A stretch of DNA of 31,222 nucleotides from Plicaturopsis crispa FD-325 SS-3 (Eukaryota; Basidiomycota; Agaricomycetes; Amylocorticiales; Amylocorticiaceae): NCBI GenBank assembly GCA_000827205.1, contig KN832563.1, positions 508,677 to 539,898 of the forward strand. Reading direction: 5' to 3'. A model generated the notes under the pieces. That model ran no database searches, was not told the DNA's origin, and saw only the letters and a list, made by a program, of their open reading frames with translations. A program made the translations under genes and the position numbers. Shown piece after piece: positions 1-11,280 of the stretch. The stretch's first letter is position 1, and the number at the start of each line of letters is the position of its first letter.

Positions 1-90
1 GGGGGCAGGAGCGACGACGGGGGCAGGAGCGACGACGGGGGCAGGAGCGACGACGGGGGCAGGAGCGACGACGGGGGCAGGAGCGACGAC
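1..90. repeat. 18-bp perfect minisatellite, five copies
   Basis: Five identical head-to-tail copies of GGGGGCAGGAGCGACGAC start at base 1 and are cut by the window edge. Decayed copies follow to about 150. The period is a multiple of three, and on the - strand it reads VVAPAP in the frame of the hypothetical gene that spans it, so length changes would alter the protein by six residues without breaking frame. Confidence 0.95.
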
Positions 91-635
91 GGCAGGAGCG
101 ACAGCGGCAGCGGTCACGGCGGAGGCCGCGACAGGAGCAGTAGCAATGGCGGGAGTGACGATAGCAGGAGCAGGGATGGCAGGCGTGGTTACGACAGGCG
201 TGGCGATGGGAGCGACGGATGCCCCTCCATTCTCACCACGAGCCTGCGAGACGATCGTAGGGGCAAGACTGCCGTCGTCTAGTGCCGCCAATACGTTGTT
301 GAACTCCTGGAGATTAAGTCCCGACGACGGTATGGAGTCGCCGGACGCATCACTGCCGAAACAGCTGCTACCCCACCCCGCTGAGTGACCGTCAGGAACC
401 TGTACAATGGTTTGAAAGGAAACCTATGGCTTACAGTAGTCCTCAGTGTCGGTAATGGACTGGTCCCCGTCAACTTCCGTGCTAGGGCCCGGCGCAGGTT
501 GAAGAGGCGTAGTTGAAGCCGGGGGTGACCAAGTAACTGCATGGCGGTTAGTTGAGTTGATTATAAGAGCGAAAGAAACGTACTGTCGCGGTCGGCAGTT
601 ATGCCCAGGGCGCCCAGGAACTCAGCAAGTGACAT
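1..635 (-). CDS. Hypothetical Pro/Ala-rich low-complexity protein, 5' part only (runs off the left edge)
   Basis: I do not recognise this gene. Reading leftward, an ATG at 635 opens exon 1 (635-584, MSLAEFLGALGITADRD), followed by a 47-nt intron (583-537, GTACGT...CAG with CTAAC branch), exon 2 (536-435, ending in an acidic DGDQSITDTEDY stretch), a 54-nt intron (434-381) and exon 3 (380-1), which stays open to the window edge. Both introns keep frame, and the frame is the only one giving a continuous low-complexity protein. After residue ~75 there is a short ordered-looking segment (LNLQEFNNVLAALDDG), then a long Val/Ala/Pro/Thr-rich tail that ends in five perfect VVAPAP hexapeptides. The C-terminus is missing. 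Most of the visible part is probably disordered. It is divergent from the hypothetical gene starting at 986, which also carries Pro-Val-Ala repeats; the two may be relatives or simply share composition. Function unknown. Confidence 0.5.
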
Positions 636-985
636 AGACGCGGGAACACGGAACGAGATGGTCGCGTCTTTATCACTCGAAGGGAGTCCTTGAGCCATTT
701 GGTCGGTCTCGGTAGTATAAGTGTGTGTGTGAGGGTTAAGGGGAAGAGGAGTTTAGCGACAACACGGCGATAGGCGCGGTCTTTATAGACCGTCCGAGCA
801 AAAAAAAACCTTATCCTTGCCCTGCGATTGGCTGATAAGAAAAAAACCCTGAACCCTAAGAAGCATGGCGTGCAAAAAAACTGGGGAGTACGTACGCGCA
901 GAGATCTCGGGCGCACTTTTACATCCCTGTCTCCAGATTGCCGTACCCCCCGTTAATTTTACTACCGCTAGAAAAAACCGACAAC
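636..985. promoter_or_regulatory. Shared divergent promoter region
   Basis: This 350-bp gap lies between the start codons of two divergently read hypothetical genes (ATG at 635 on -, ATG at 986 on +). It holds an inverted CCAAT box (ATTGG at 827-831), overlapping a GATAAG word at 834-839, and poly-A runs near 800 and 840. A TTTATAG word at 782-788 could serve as a TATA element. Use as a two-way promoter is inferred from geometry only. Confidence 0.4.
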
Positions 986-3895
986 ATGGTCACTGTCGCC
1001 GCTAAGAGTGGCGCGAAACGATGGACGACGTCCGACGAGCTCGCATTCCTTGTAGAGAGGAAAGAGGAATATATCAAGCATCGAGAGGGTGACAAGCGCT
1101 ACACGAATTTTTGGCCCACCTTGGATGCGGACTGGTTTGCACAGTTTTCAGAGCGAGAGAGGCTTTTCCCAGGTCAATCCGAGCGACTGCTGGATAAGCA
1201 GGAGAGCCTCCTCCTCTCGACGGATATAGACAAACGCCGTAAGGTCGGTTATTCCGTACTTATGTTCTCGGCATGATATTGATACGTGGCTTTCATTAAT
1301 AATAGCAACTTCGTACCTGGTACCGAAACAATGTCAAAACCTCCGTGCGAGAGCGGAAAACAGTAGCCAAGGCCACCATACTCGAGAATATCACAAAGTC
1401 GACCAGAAAAAGGCACCTTCAACCCGTAGAGGTGTTCATGTTGCTGCATTACGAGGATATGATTCGGCACCTAGTTCGTGAAGCGATAGAGAACGCGACA
1501 CCAAAGATGGACAAAAAGCAAATTATGGCGACCATCAAGCAGATTGCTACAAACGTGTTCGAAGTGCAGGGTGAAGAGATTCACGCGGAAGTTAAGGAGA
1601 AGATGGAGGAACTGAGAAAGCCAGGCGCCCCACTGAGCGAGGAACAGTCGCCGGAGGACTACCAGCGGTAAGCCTCTAAACCTTTACATAACTCGGATCG
1701 AAACTAAATCTCAAGATTTCGGCAACAGAGCGATTGACGGCATGAAAGACATCCTTGCGGTGATTCTCGGCGAGATTGCTCGGACCACCGGCTGGAAGTT
1801 TGCCCTCTACTGCGGTGGGCCAATGCCCATGAACGGAGGGAAACTCAGCTTTCAATCGTGCGTCCCGTATTTTGCCCATGCTCATCACCGTCTGACAGTA
1901 TATTCAGCTTACAATACGGAACTTCCGAGCTAGGACATGATTTCTCAGAGGCGAACTGCGTCTTCCACGACAAGATGATGTCTCGCTTTGGGAAATGGCT
2001 CGCCACCGCAATTCGTCAGTGCCCATTCTGTCGTATTCACCGTTAGCATCGTCGCTGACCAGCAGGATAGCTGACTCTGTCTGCAAATCACGAGCCTTAC
2101 GGCCGGACGCACCCGCTATGGCGCCAGGAGACATGGATTCCCTGGTTGCTCTTGAAGATAGCTTCTCTGCAGCCGGCGGCGAAATGGAGGATGTTACGAG
2201 CTCTCCCATGCCGACAGACGACGACACCCAGCCCAGCACCAGCACCTCCTTCGCTCAGCCCCCCGTCGCTAAGGCTCCCGTCGCTCAGCCCCCCGTTACT
2301 CAGCCCCTCGTCGCTCAGCCTCCCGTCAATCAGCCCCTCGTCGCTCAGCCTCCCATCGACGATCAGAGCCCCGTCAACGATCAGTACCCCGCCGACAAGC
2401 AGGCTACAGAGGCGTTCTCATCATTCGCCGAGGACCTCAAGGGAGACGCCTTCACTTTCCCACTGTTCAACGGCGACCTCGACAGTGAGATCTCTGCCTT
2501 CGACCCGTTTGCCGGCCTAGATGGCCCAGCGCTGTCGACAGACGACTCTTCATTTGACATGATGGAAGGCCTGGATGCGTACAATGATTTCGCTATGAAT
2601 GACCTCGCCATGCGGAGTACGATGGCGGGTTCAAGCGATGATCTTAGCTGGATGGACGACACCGGGGATTTCCTAAGCATGCTGGGGCTGTCACCCAAAA
2701 GTTCTGACCTTGGCCTCCACGCGGCCCCTAGCTCTGACCCAGTCGTTAACGCGCCTGCGGCTCCAGTCGTGTCTGCAGCGCCAATCTCACCTGTAGCAGC
2801 ATCTTCTATCGTCGCTAAAGTCCCCGCAGTCGTCCGTCCTCCCGCAGTGACGTCTCATGCAGAATCAGCGACCGCGACAACTGCCATGATGGCGCACCTG
2901 ATGTGTCCACCTCCTCCACCTCCTCCCGTACTTCGCCCTATCCAACCCGAACCGACCACTGATCGTACGGCTGCACAGACACCCCTTGGCATGCGCCTCG
3001 CCCGTCTTCGCAAACCATTTGAAGAATCTCTTCCTATCGTCAAAGACGTCGTTGATCCTGGCGCGGAAGGTCGCGGAGGGGCAGCTGTAGCCACAATCCC
3101 GCCGACAATCTCGCCAACAATCCCGCCGACAATCCCGCCGACAAGCTCGCCGACATCTCCGGGACGTGTGATGGGCACCGTAGGGGAGAAGCCAGAGTGG
3201 TTCTCCCTCGCTCTTTCTCATATACGCGATGACACGCTGGGAGCTGACTGGTCAAAGGCGGTTGGTCTCTGGGAAGTGATGGAGAGCGCGCTGAACTACG
3301 GGGATAACAAACACAAGGTACGTACCGCCTATACTCCGGCGCAACGTTCTCGAATTAATAAAGGTGGGGTCGTGAACAGAGTGCTCTCCGCCCCAAGGAT
3401 CGCCCCGCTCTCTTGAGCGCATGGGTGACCAAACGGCGCAACTACGGGAAGATCCCTGCTGTCGATGACCGTTCTGCTTACGGGATGGCTTGTCGAAAGT
3501 GGTGGCACACCATCCAGCCCGTTTGGCGCCAGGGTGAAGACAGGCTCCCGCCTGCAATCTACGTCACCGACAGTGAAGAGGGCTGGAGTACTCTCCGCGT
3601 CGGTGGCCAGAATGGGTTCGTCCTGGTAATGATCGCCTTCGCATGGCTAGGGCGTCTAGGTTGCGACGACGTGTGGCTTGCACTGACAAAAGACTTGTGC
3701 TGCTGCTTGGAGAGGATGGCATACTCGCAAAAGCGGAGCGGCGCGGCTGATATAGAGAAACCAGCGACGTCGCGCTCGAAGGGAGCGTCGAAGGGAAAAG
3801 CCAAGTCGACGGCCGTCGACGTCGAGTCCTCGAAGGCTACCGATCCTCTTGCTGGGGATCTCACGAACATCATTACCACCACGCGAAAGAGGTAA
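986..3895 (+). CDS. Hypothetical protein of an expanded Agaricomycete family (homeodomain-like N-terminal part, Trp-rich C-terminal domain)
   Basis: Six exons give 872 codons in frame: 986-1243, 1306-1667, 1729-1857, 1908-2014, 2071-3317 and 3380-3895. The N-terminal part has a TNFWPTLDADWFAQF segment (~residues 41-55) followed by KRRKQLRTWYRNN at the exon 1-2 junction (~82-94), which looks like the recognition helix of a homeodomain-type fold. Next come a basic helical segment and a GWKFALYCGGPMPMNGG motif (~230), then a FGKWLATA motif. Exon 5 is a long disordered, Pro/Gln/Val-rich region with degenerate PVAQP repeats (2250-2370) and PTIPPT repeats (3100-3160). The last exon is ordered: KDRPALLSAWVTKRRNYGK, then WWHTIQPVWR and GGQNGFVLVMIAFAWLG. 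From memory, this order of motifs marks a large hypothetical family in mushroom genomes; no function is established for it. Intron 1 uses a weak GTCGGT donor, chosen because it alone joins KRRK to QLRTWY. The CDS could continue past 3895 if the GTAAGC overlapping the stop is a donor. Confidence 0.7.
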
Positions 3896-4359
3896 GCACT
3901 CTCGTGATATATGTTTTTGTCTAGCGCTGTAGACTGATACATCGCGAGCTTTAGAATCCCGAAAAATTATTCTGCTATGCACCGCGGTGTGCCGGCGTAG
4001 GTGCTACACCTCCCTCGGTGAGATACGTCGACCCTTGTCTTGTCTACTCTTGCGCGCGCATGTTCCCATTTGTACTCATATTGCTTTTGATAATCTGTCA
4101 TATATCTACTCCGTATATTTCTTGTCCCCTCTCCGATTGATATATCTACCAACTAATTAGTCCCATGTATATACGCTATGAAATCTTGCATCTTGACGAC
4201 TGTGACCGCTTCGCTGGGTGCCGGGTGAGAGTATGTTGCGCATAGCTGAAGCCCTGCGAGACGGCGGTAGATTAACAGGCCAAGACTAAGATGTACGTTT
4301 TTTGCACATCGCGCAAGGCAGGTGCATCTGGGGCCTAAATTCTGAGAGGACACGGTAGA
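3896..4359. other. No gene seen
   Basis: AT-rich non-coding stretch after the hypothetical gene. It likely includes its 3' untranslated region. I see no convincing ORF, RNA gene or element here. Confidence 0.6.
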
Positions 4360-5052
4360 GTGATGTATCAACCGTGCAGGATTTGAGACGGCTATGTGAT
4401 ACATCAGGTTAGCTAACACCCTGAAAAAGTGCACGGTCGGTAACATGATACATCAAACGATTGGATGGCAAGAGGAAGGAGAGGGAAAGGCCAATGGTAG
4501 CGTAATGCACCGAAATACATTGAAATCGGGAGCGAGAGCGTCCAAAGTGCTAGGGAGTCGGTAACATGATACATGAACGATTCGACGGGAAGGGGAAGGG
4601 GAGCTCGAGGGGAGGAGCCAATCGGTAACATGATACATCAAACGATTCGACGGGAAGGGGAAGGGGAGGGGAGGAGCCAATGGTAGTGTGATGCACCGAA
4701 ATATGCTGCAATCGCGAGGAGGTGGGAGCGGCATAGGGCGTCGGTAATTTGATGCAACAATTCGAGGGGCAGCAAGGATCAGTGATCACACGCGGGTGGG
4801 TAATCTGATGCATGGATTAATTTCCGGTGCAACGCCGGATCGTACTGGCGACGATAAAGTCATGTATTCAACGGCCACGATGATTGCAGTGGATACTGAA
4901 TCAAATGCGGAAGGGTAACCTGATGCATGGATTAATTTCCGGGGCCACGACGGATCGTAGGGGCGTCGCTAAAGGGATGCATTCAACAACAACGATGATT
5001 GGAGTGGATGGTGCATCACCATGTGTAGGTAGGACAATACAATGATACATCA
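4360..5052. repeat. Degenerate tandem array with TGATRCAT-headed units
   Basis: The word TGATRCATC or a close variant recurs at about 4361, 4397, 4446, 4567, 4631, 4689, 4750, 4806, 4921 and 5043. From 4440 on, units begin with GTAAxxTGATRCAT. Units at 4440-4559 and 4624-4742 (about 120 bp) share most of their length, including an internal ATGCACCGAAATAY block; a shorter copy (4560-4623) sits between them. Units at 4800-4915 and 4916-5032 (about 117 bp) match each other through GATGCATGGATTAATTTCCG and a later CAACGATGATT-type block. The copies are diverged, so this is an old minisatellite or satellite. The several short ORFs across it on the - strand are frame echoes of the repeat and are not genes. 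Confidence 0.8.
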
Positions 5053-5381
5053 TTATGCCAGTCTTGCCTGGAGAACGAGTGAACATCATAGTCGAGGATA
5101 GAGGATGTAAGTACAAAGACGAACGCAACTCTACGGACGTTGTTTGTATGTGTTAGGATCAAGTGGCAACGGTGGCGAGTCTCATACCCAATACCGCCGC
5201 ATATTCCAACAAGGCTGCAGCCTCCATCGTCGACCGTGACGGGGCGAACCCCGCATGTGCCGGGGAATAGTACTCACTTGTTGGTAAGCAGCGTCAGAAG
5301 TAAGTGGATCGATATGTGGGTCGTCTTGGGATACTTAAACGGCGTCCATTTCTAGATGATATTTCAGGCTCTTTCTTTATC
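5053..5381. other. Gap upstream of the SDR gene
   Basis: About 330 bp with no supported gene. It should hold the promoter and leader of the SDR gene that starts at 5382, but no clear TATA box or other known site stands out. Confidence 0.4.
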
Positions 5382-6255
5382 ATGGCTGCCACCCAAGACA
5401 AATTGTTCGGGAAGAGGATCGTCATTATTGGCGGTGCTTCAGGTTATTTACGGTTGCAAAGATGCAGACGACATATCACTTACCCCTTTTCTCTCTTCAG
5501 GCATTGGATTCGGCGTCGCGAAAGCAGTCCTTCCGTTAGGAGCCCGTGTCGTTCTCTCTTCTAGAAGTAGTCAGAAGGTCAAGGACGCGATCCAGCGTCT
5601 TGAGCCTTTGACTGCTACGGGAGGTGGTTCTGTAGAAGGGTTTACGCTGGATGGCTTGGAGGAGGCCGACGTCACTGCCTTCTTCAACAAGGTCGGTGCA
5701 TTTGACCACCTCATCTACACCGCCGGAGGTATGTCGCGTTTTCTCGTATAAGCAAAGACGCTAAGACATGATGGGCCATCTCCAGATATACCCGGAATGG
5801 GGCCAGTCCTCGAGACCCCCGTGGAGGAGATGAAGAAGGCATTCGACGTCCGCCTATGGGGCGCCATCTCTGCCGTCAAGGCTGCGCATCCGCACCTCAA
5901 TCCGCGAGGAAGCATCACCCTCATCGGTGGCATCGCACCTTACCGACCGCAGAAGAATTGGTCTATCTTTGCCTCGTGCGCAGGTGCCCTGCAGACTCTC
6001 ACCCGCGGGCTTGCCGTCGACCTGGCACCCATCCGCGTTAATCTGGTTGAGCCCGGAGCCATACACACGGAGATGTGGGACTCGCTTGGGCCGATGGAAG
6101 TGCAGGAGAAGGTTCTGGCTCTGTGGGCAGAGAAGTCTCTGCTCAAGAAAGTGGGCCAAACTGCGGACACGGCAGAGACGTACCTTTATCTCTTGAAGGC
6201 TGACTTTGTCACGGGTACATGCTCTGTAGTCGATGGGGGTTCCCTGCTCACTTGA
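5382..6255 (+). CDS. Short-chain dehydrogenase/reductase (SDR) without the usual catalytic residues
   Basis: Three exons (5382-5442, 5501-5728, 5786-6255) encode 252 aa, the normal length for a classical SDR. The Rossmann dinucleotide motif is intact, GGASGIGFG at residues ~17-25, with intron 1 splitting the glycine motif. YTAGG at ~93-97 stands for the NNAG motif. A VNLVEPGAIHTEMW segment and a C-terminal GTCSVVDGG are standard. The active-site region is not: where classical SDRs have YxxxK, this protein reads FASCA (Phe158, Ala162), and the catalytic Ser position reads IGGIAP. Known SDR subgroups such as Lin1944-like proteins keep the cofactor fold without these residues and have no assigned reaction, so substrate and activity cannot be inferred. 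A start at 5382 fits because the glycine motif follows at the usual distance. The next gene starts close downstream on the same strand. Confidence 0.85.
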
Positions 6256-6512
6256 ATAAAATGACAAGCGAACTTGACTTATTCAAGTTGTGCTCGACTC
6301 TCCCCACTCGTCCGACCACTGCTTTTATACTCGATGTGAGGTATGTTGTGCAAATTCTACCAAAGCTTGGATTCTTGAGCAAATACAGTGGATCTACTGA
6401 CCTACTCTTAAAGTTACTGGCCCCGAATTCGAACTTGTTATCACTCGCGAATGCACACGCGCGTCGTGCGCCTACAACCATCCTGCCAAAATATCGCGAC
6501 GGATTCTTGTCC

Positions 6513-7835
6513 ATGTACTCGCAGGCGCGGCGGCCGCTGTCTCTCCTGGGCATTCCTCTCGAACTTCGTCTAGCAATCTACGAGGAATTTCTGGAGGATC
6601 ACTTGCTGATCACGCAAAGTGGCAAACATCCTGGCGTCCAACCCTCCAACGCGCACATAATCTTCCTCCACACCTGCAGACAGATTGCCATCGAAGCTGG
6701 CCCTATCCTCCGTCGATACGTGTCGTTTAAGTGCAGTCGACACTGGGATAATTTCTGCAGCAATGTCACCGACGCCGAGGCGCAGTATATTCACCACGCC
6801 GACGTCGCGAACGACGGGCGAACCTTCCGAGACCTTGCCCGTATCAGATGGAGTGGTGTTGAGGCTATTGACAATGTAAAATCGCCTTTACTCCGTGCTT
6901 GTACTATTCTCGATAACTGACGCGTCTTTTGCTGGTAGACTCGGGGTGCTGCACGTAGTGTTCCAGTGTCTGGCCTCCACTACGCGCTCGCAGCTTTACG
7001 GAGCCTGAAAAGGCTGCGAGTGTTTGACGATCAGCACCCCCAACCAGGGGCAGCATCCGCGCAGGCAAGATATGCCCTCGACTTCGAAGGGGCAATGTTC
7101 CCCCGCGCATTGCCTGATCTTGAGGTGTATGAACTCTACGTCGACCCTACCACACGAGCTACGGTCGCAGACAAAGTACGCACGCACAAACTGCAACGCC
7201 TAAGGCTCTCGGGACAATGCTTGTTCAAAACGCTGCACGTATATCCATGCCTACGCCACCTAGTTCTGCATACACTGCCCCCTATCAGTTTCCTCGACAC
7301 ACGGCGCCTCGACGACGTCTTTCGGGGGATGGATCTCGAGTCCTTCTACTACGCCCAAGCTCACAGATTGGGCTTTGAGATGATGGACCACCATCTCGAA
7401 TCATTGGTCTCCGGCGCCCATCCACGATTGAAGAAACTCGTCCTCTTGAGCTGCAGCAAGCTCTCGACGGCCGCTATTGCGTCCTGCGTCTCGAAGATGA
7501 AGCGCCTCGAGTACTTCGCACTCTCCTTGTTCACGGTCACTGAGCTACGCGTCAATTTCATCGAGGCCGTTCCACCATCGGTGTCGGTGTTCAAGCTTCA
7601 AGTGCTTCCAGGTCTCTGGTCGATCCCCTTCTTCCACGAGGAAGAGTTGATGGCGGATACCCTCGAGTCTATGCTGCTCCTTCGACAGCCGCCGCCCCGA
7701 GCGGTGTCTCTTTGGCTGCGAGATGAGCTCGTGATGGCCAATGATAGGCTGAAGCGCTGGAGCGCAATTGCCGACGCTGGGAACTACACCTTATCGACAG
7801 ACCACTGGGAGGATGCCGAGCTTGGTCGCGGATAG
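6513..7835 (+). CDS. F-box-like / leucine-rich-repeat-like protein
   Basis: Two exons (6513-6875 and 6939-7835, 63-nt phase-0 intron) give 419 aa. The start at 6513 puts PLSLLGIPLELRLAIYEEFL right at the N-terminus, the usual place and form of a divergent fungal F-box-type motif, and a TTTTATAC word lies about 185 bp upstream (6323-6330). The frame is open further 5', to an ATG at 6261 only 5 bp after the SDR stop, so a 84-residue longer protein is possible but its extra part looks non-coding. The C-terminal part has leucine-spaced segments such as LKKLVLLSCSKLSTAAIASC and LEYFALSLFTV, like irregular LRRs. If the F-box is real it would bind Skp1 and present a target to an SCF ubiquitin ligase; the target is unknown. 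Confidence 0.65.
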
Positions 7836-8212
7836 CAGGGTAAATGCTCGGGCAGTGGGGCGGACTACTTACTCAGCTCTCGTCATTTTTGGATGGTGTT
7901 ACTTATCGATGTACACTTTTAGACCAGTCTCTTCATGGCCTCCTCTGACCGTTTGCTGCGTGAATTGCTGGAGGAATGGTGAGCGTTCTCATGAAACCCG
8001 GATGAAACGGCAAAGCTCAGGACAGGGGCTTCCGGCGCCACAAGCGACCCCAGCTTACATCATTTTCCGGCAGCGCAGTCCGGGACCGTCGACGGATTTT
8101 TTTTCATCAAACGGTGACAACTGCGTTTCCTGTCTCCCCCCACCATCTCCCATAGACAAAACACACCTCTCTCTCTACAAAAAAGAACATTTCAGTTCAC
8201 CTTCCTCTTAAT
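7836..8212 (+). promoter_or_regulatory. Upstream region of DED1
   Basis: About 375 bp between the F-box-like gene and DED1. The last 60 bases before the ATG are CT-rich (CACACCTCTCTCTCT near 8161-8175) and then A-rich, a common layout around transcription starts of highly expressed fungal genes. No TATA box is clear. Confidence 0.4.
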
Positions 8213-10372
<2,160 letters not shown>

Positions 10373-11280
10373 AGGGTGTCCGACATCCCCTCCCCGTCTA
10401 CAAATTCTATGCTTGCCGCTCGTTCTCTCCATTCGAAGTCTCTTCCCTCGCACACTCGCTTCCCCGGATCGCACTTTCCCTTCTCCCGTGACCTGGCCCG
10501 ACTGCCAAAGAAAACAGAAAACCCAAATCACTAGCCCCGCTTTCCATCTGCTTATCGACTCTCCGAACTCTGCGCTGCTCTTAACGAACATACAGTGGTT
10601 TTGTCTCATTGCTTTCTGCTCATTGATATGACTATACGGCTCTATCTTATTCTCCCGTCCCCTTGTGTGTCTATTATTGGGCGTCCGTAATCGTGTCACC
10701 CACCCACCCCCCATGCCCTCATGATCGTATCACTAGACGTAGACGGACGTTTGGACGGCAGGGGCCGCCGCACATCTCTTTCATATTATGAGCAGTTTCT
10801 TACAGTGTCCACATCTTCGTTTCGCGATACCCTCTTCTGTTTATTGCGACGCGCAGTCACGGACATTATTGATACCACCCCGAGCATTATTACGAGACAA
10901 TTATCTGTTCTAGAGCATCGCACATCTTGTACTTTAGTATCTCTCTTACAACCGATTCTAGTAGCGATCCAGCTGTAGCTGCAGTATTTTTTTGCGTGTG
11001 CTCGGGCCCCAGGGAGTCAATTTGATTCTTGCAGGGTACAAAGGCCGAGCGAAGGTGGCCGCGTATACTTTGAGTCTGACACAAGAAAAATCAAAGCGTC
11101 CACGTTTCCAAGTTGTTTCTAAGCATAGACTTGGCTTGTCACCGTCCCATCTCTTTCTCCACACTCCTACAGCCCACAGTGCCACCGGTTTTTGAAGAGA
11201 GAAAAGCTATCTTTTACTACACACGTCAGCATAAACATTACCCTCCTTTGACCCCGTTTCCGCGCAAAACCGCTCAGTTG
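10373..11280. other. Intergenic region, no gene seen
   Basis: About 900 bp made up of the DED1 3' region and the upstream region of the next + strand gene. It is T/C-rich after the DED1 stop. The open frames here are short and lack any recognisable domain. A TATACTTT word near 11066 is a weak promoter candidate for the gene starting at 11281. Confidence 0.5.

Noticed and set aside
848-862. Telomere-like CCCTGAACCCTAA
   Set aside because: Only about two units, no array, and it sits in a promoter between genes.
986-1700. Mating-type A locus (divergent HD1/HD2 pair)
   Set aside because: The divergent layout and WYRNN segment suggested it, but the left gene shows no homeodomain, the right gene matches a different large hypothetical family, and no flanking MIP or beta-fg gene is seen.
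4413-4813. Overlapping - strand ORFs with repeated MYHVTD-like peptides
   Set aside because: They arise because the tandem array repeats in all frames; there is no consistent start, intron or domain.
6261-6512. N-terminal extension of the F-box-like gene to an ATG 5 bp after the SDR stop
   Set aside because: The extension would leave almost no promoter, overlaps a TATA-like word, and pushes the F-box-type motif away from the N-terminus.
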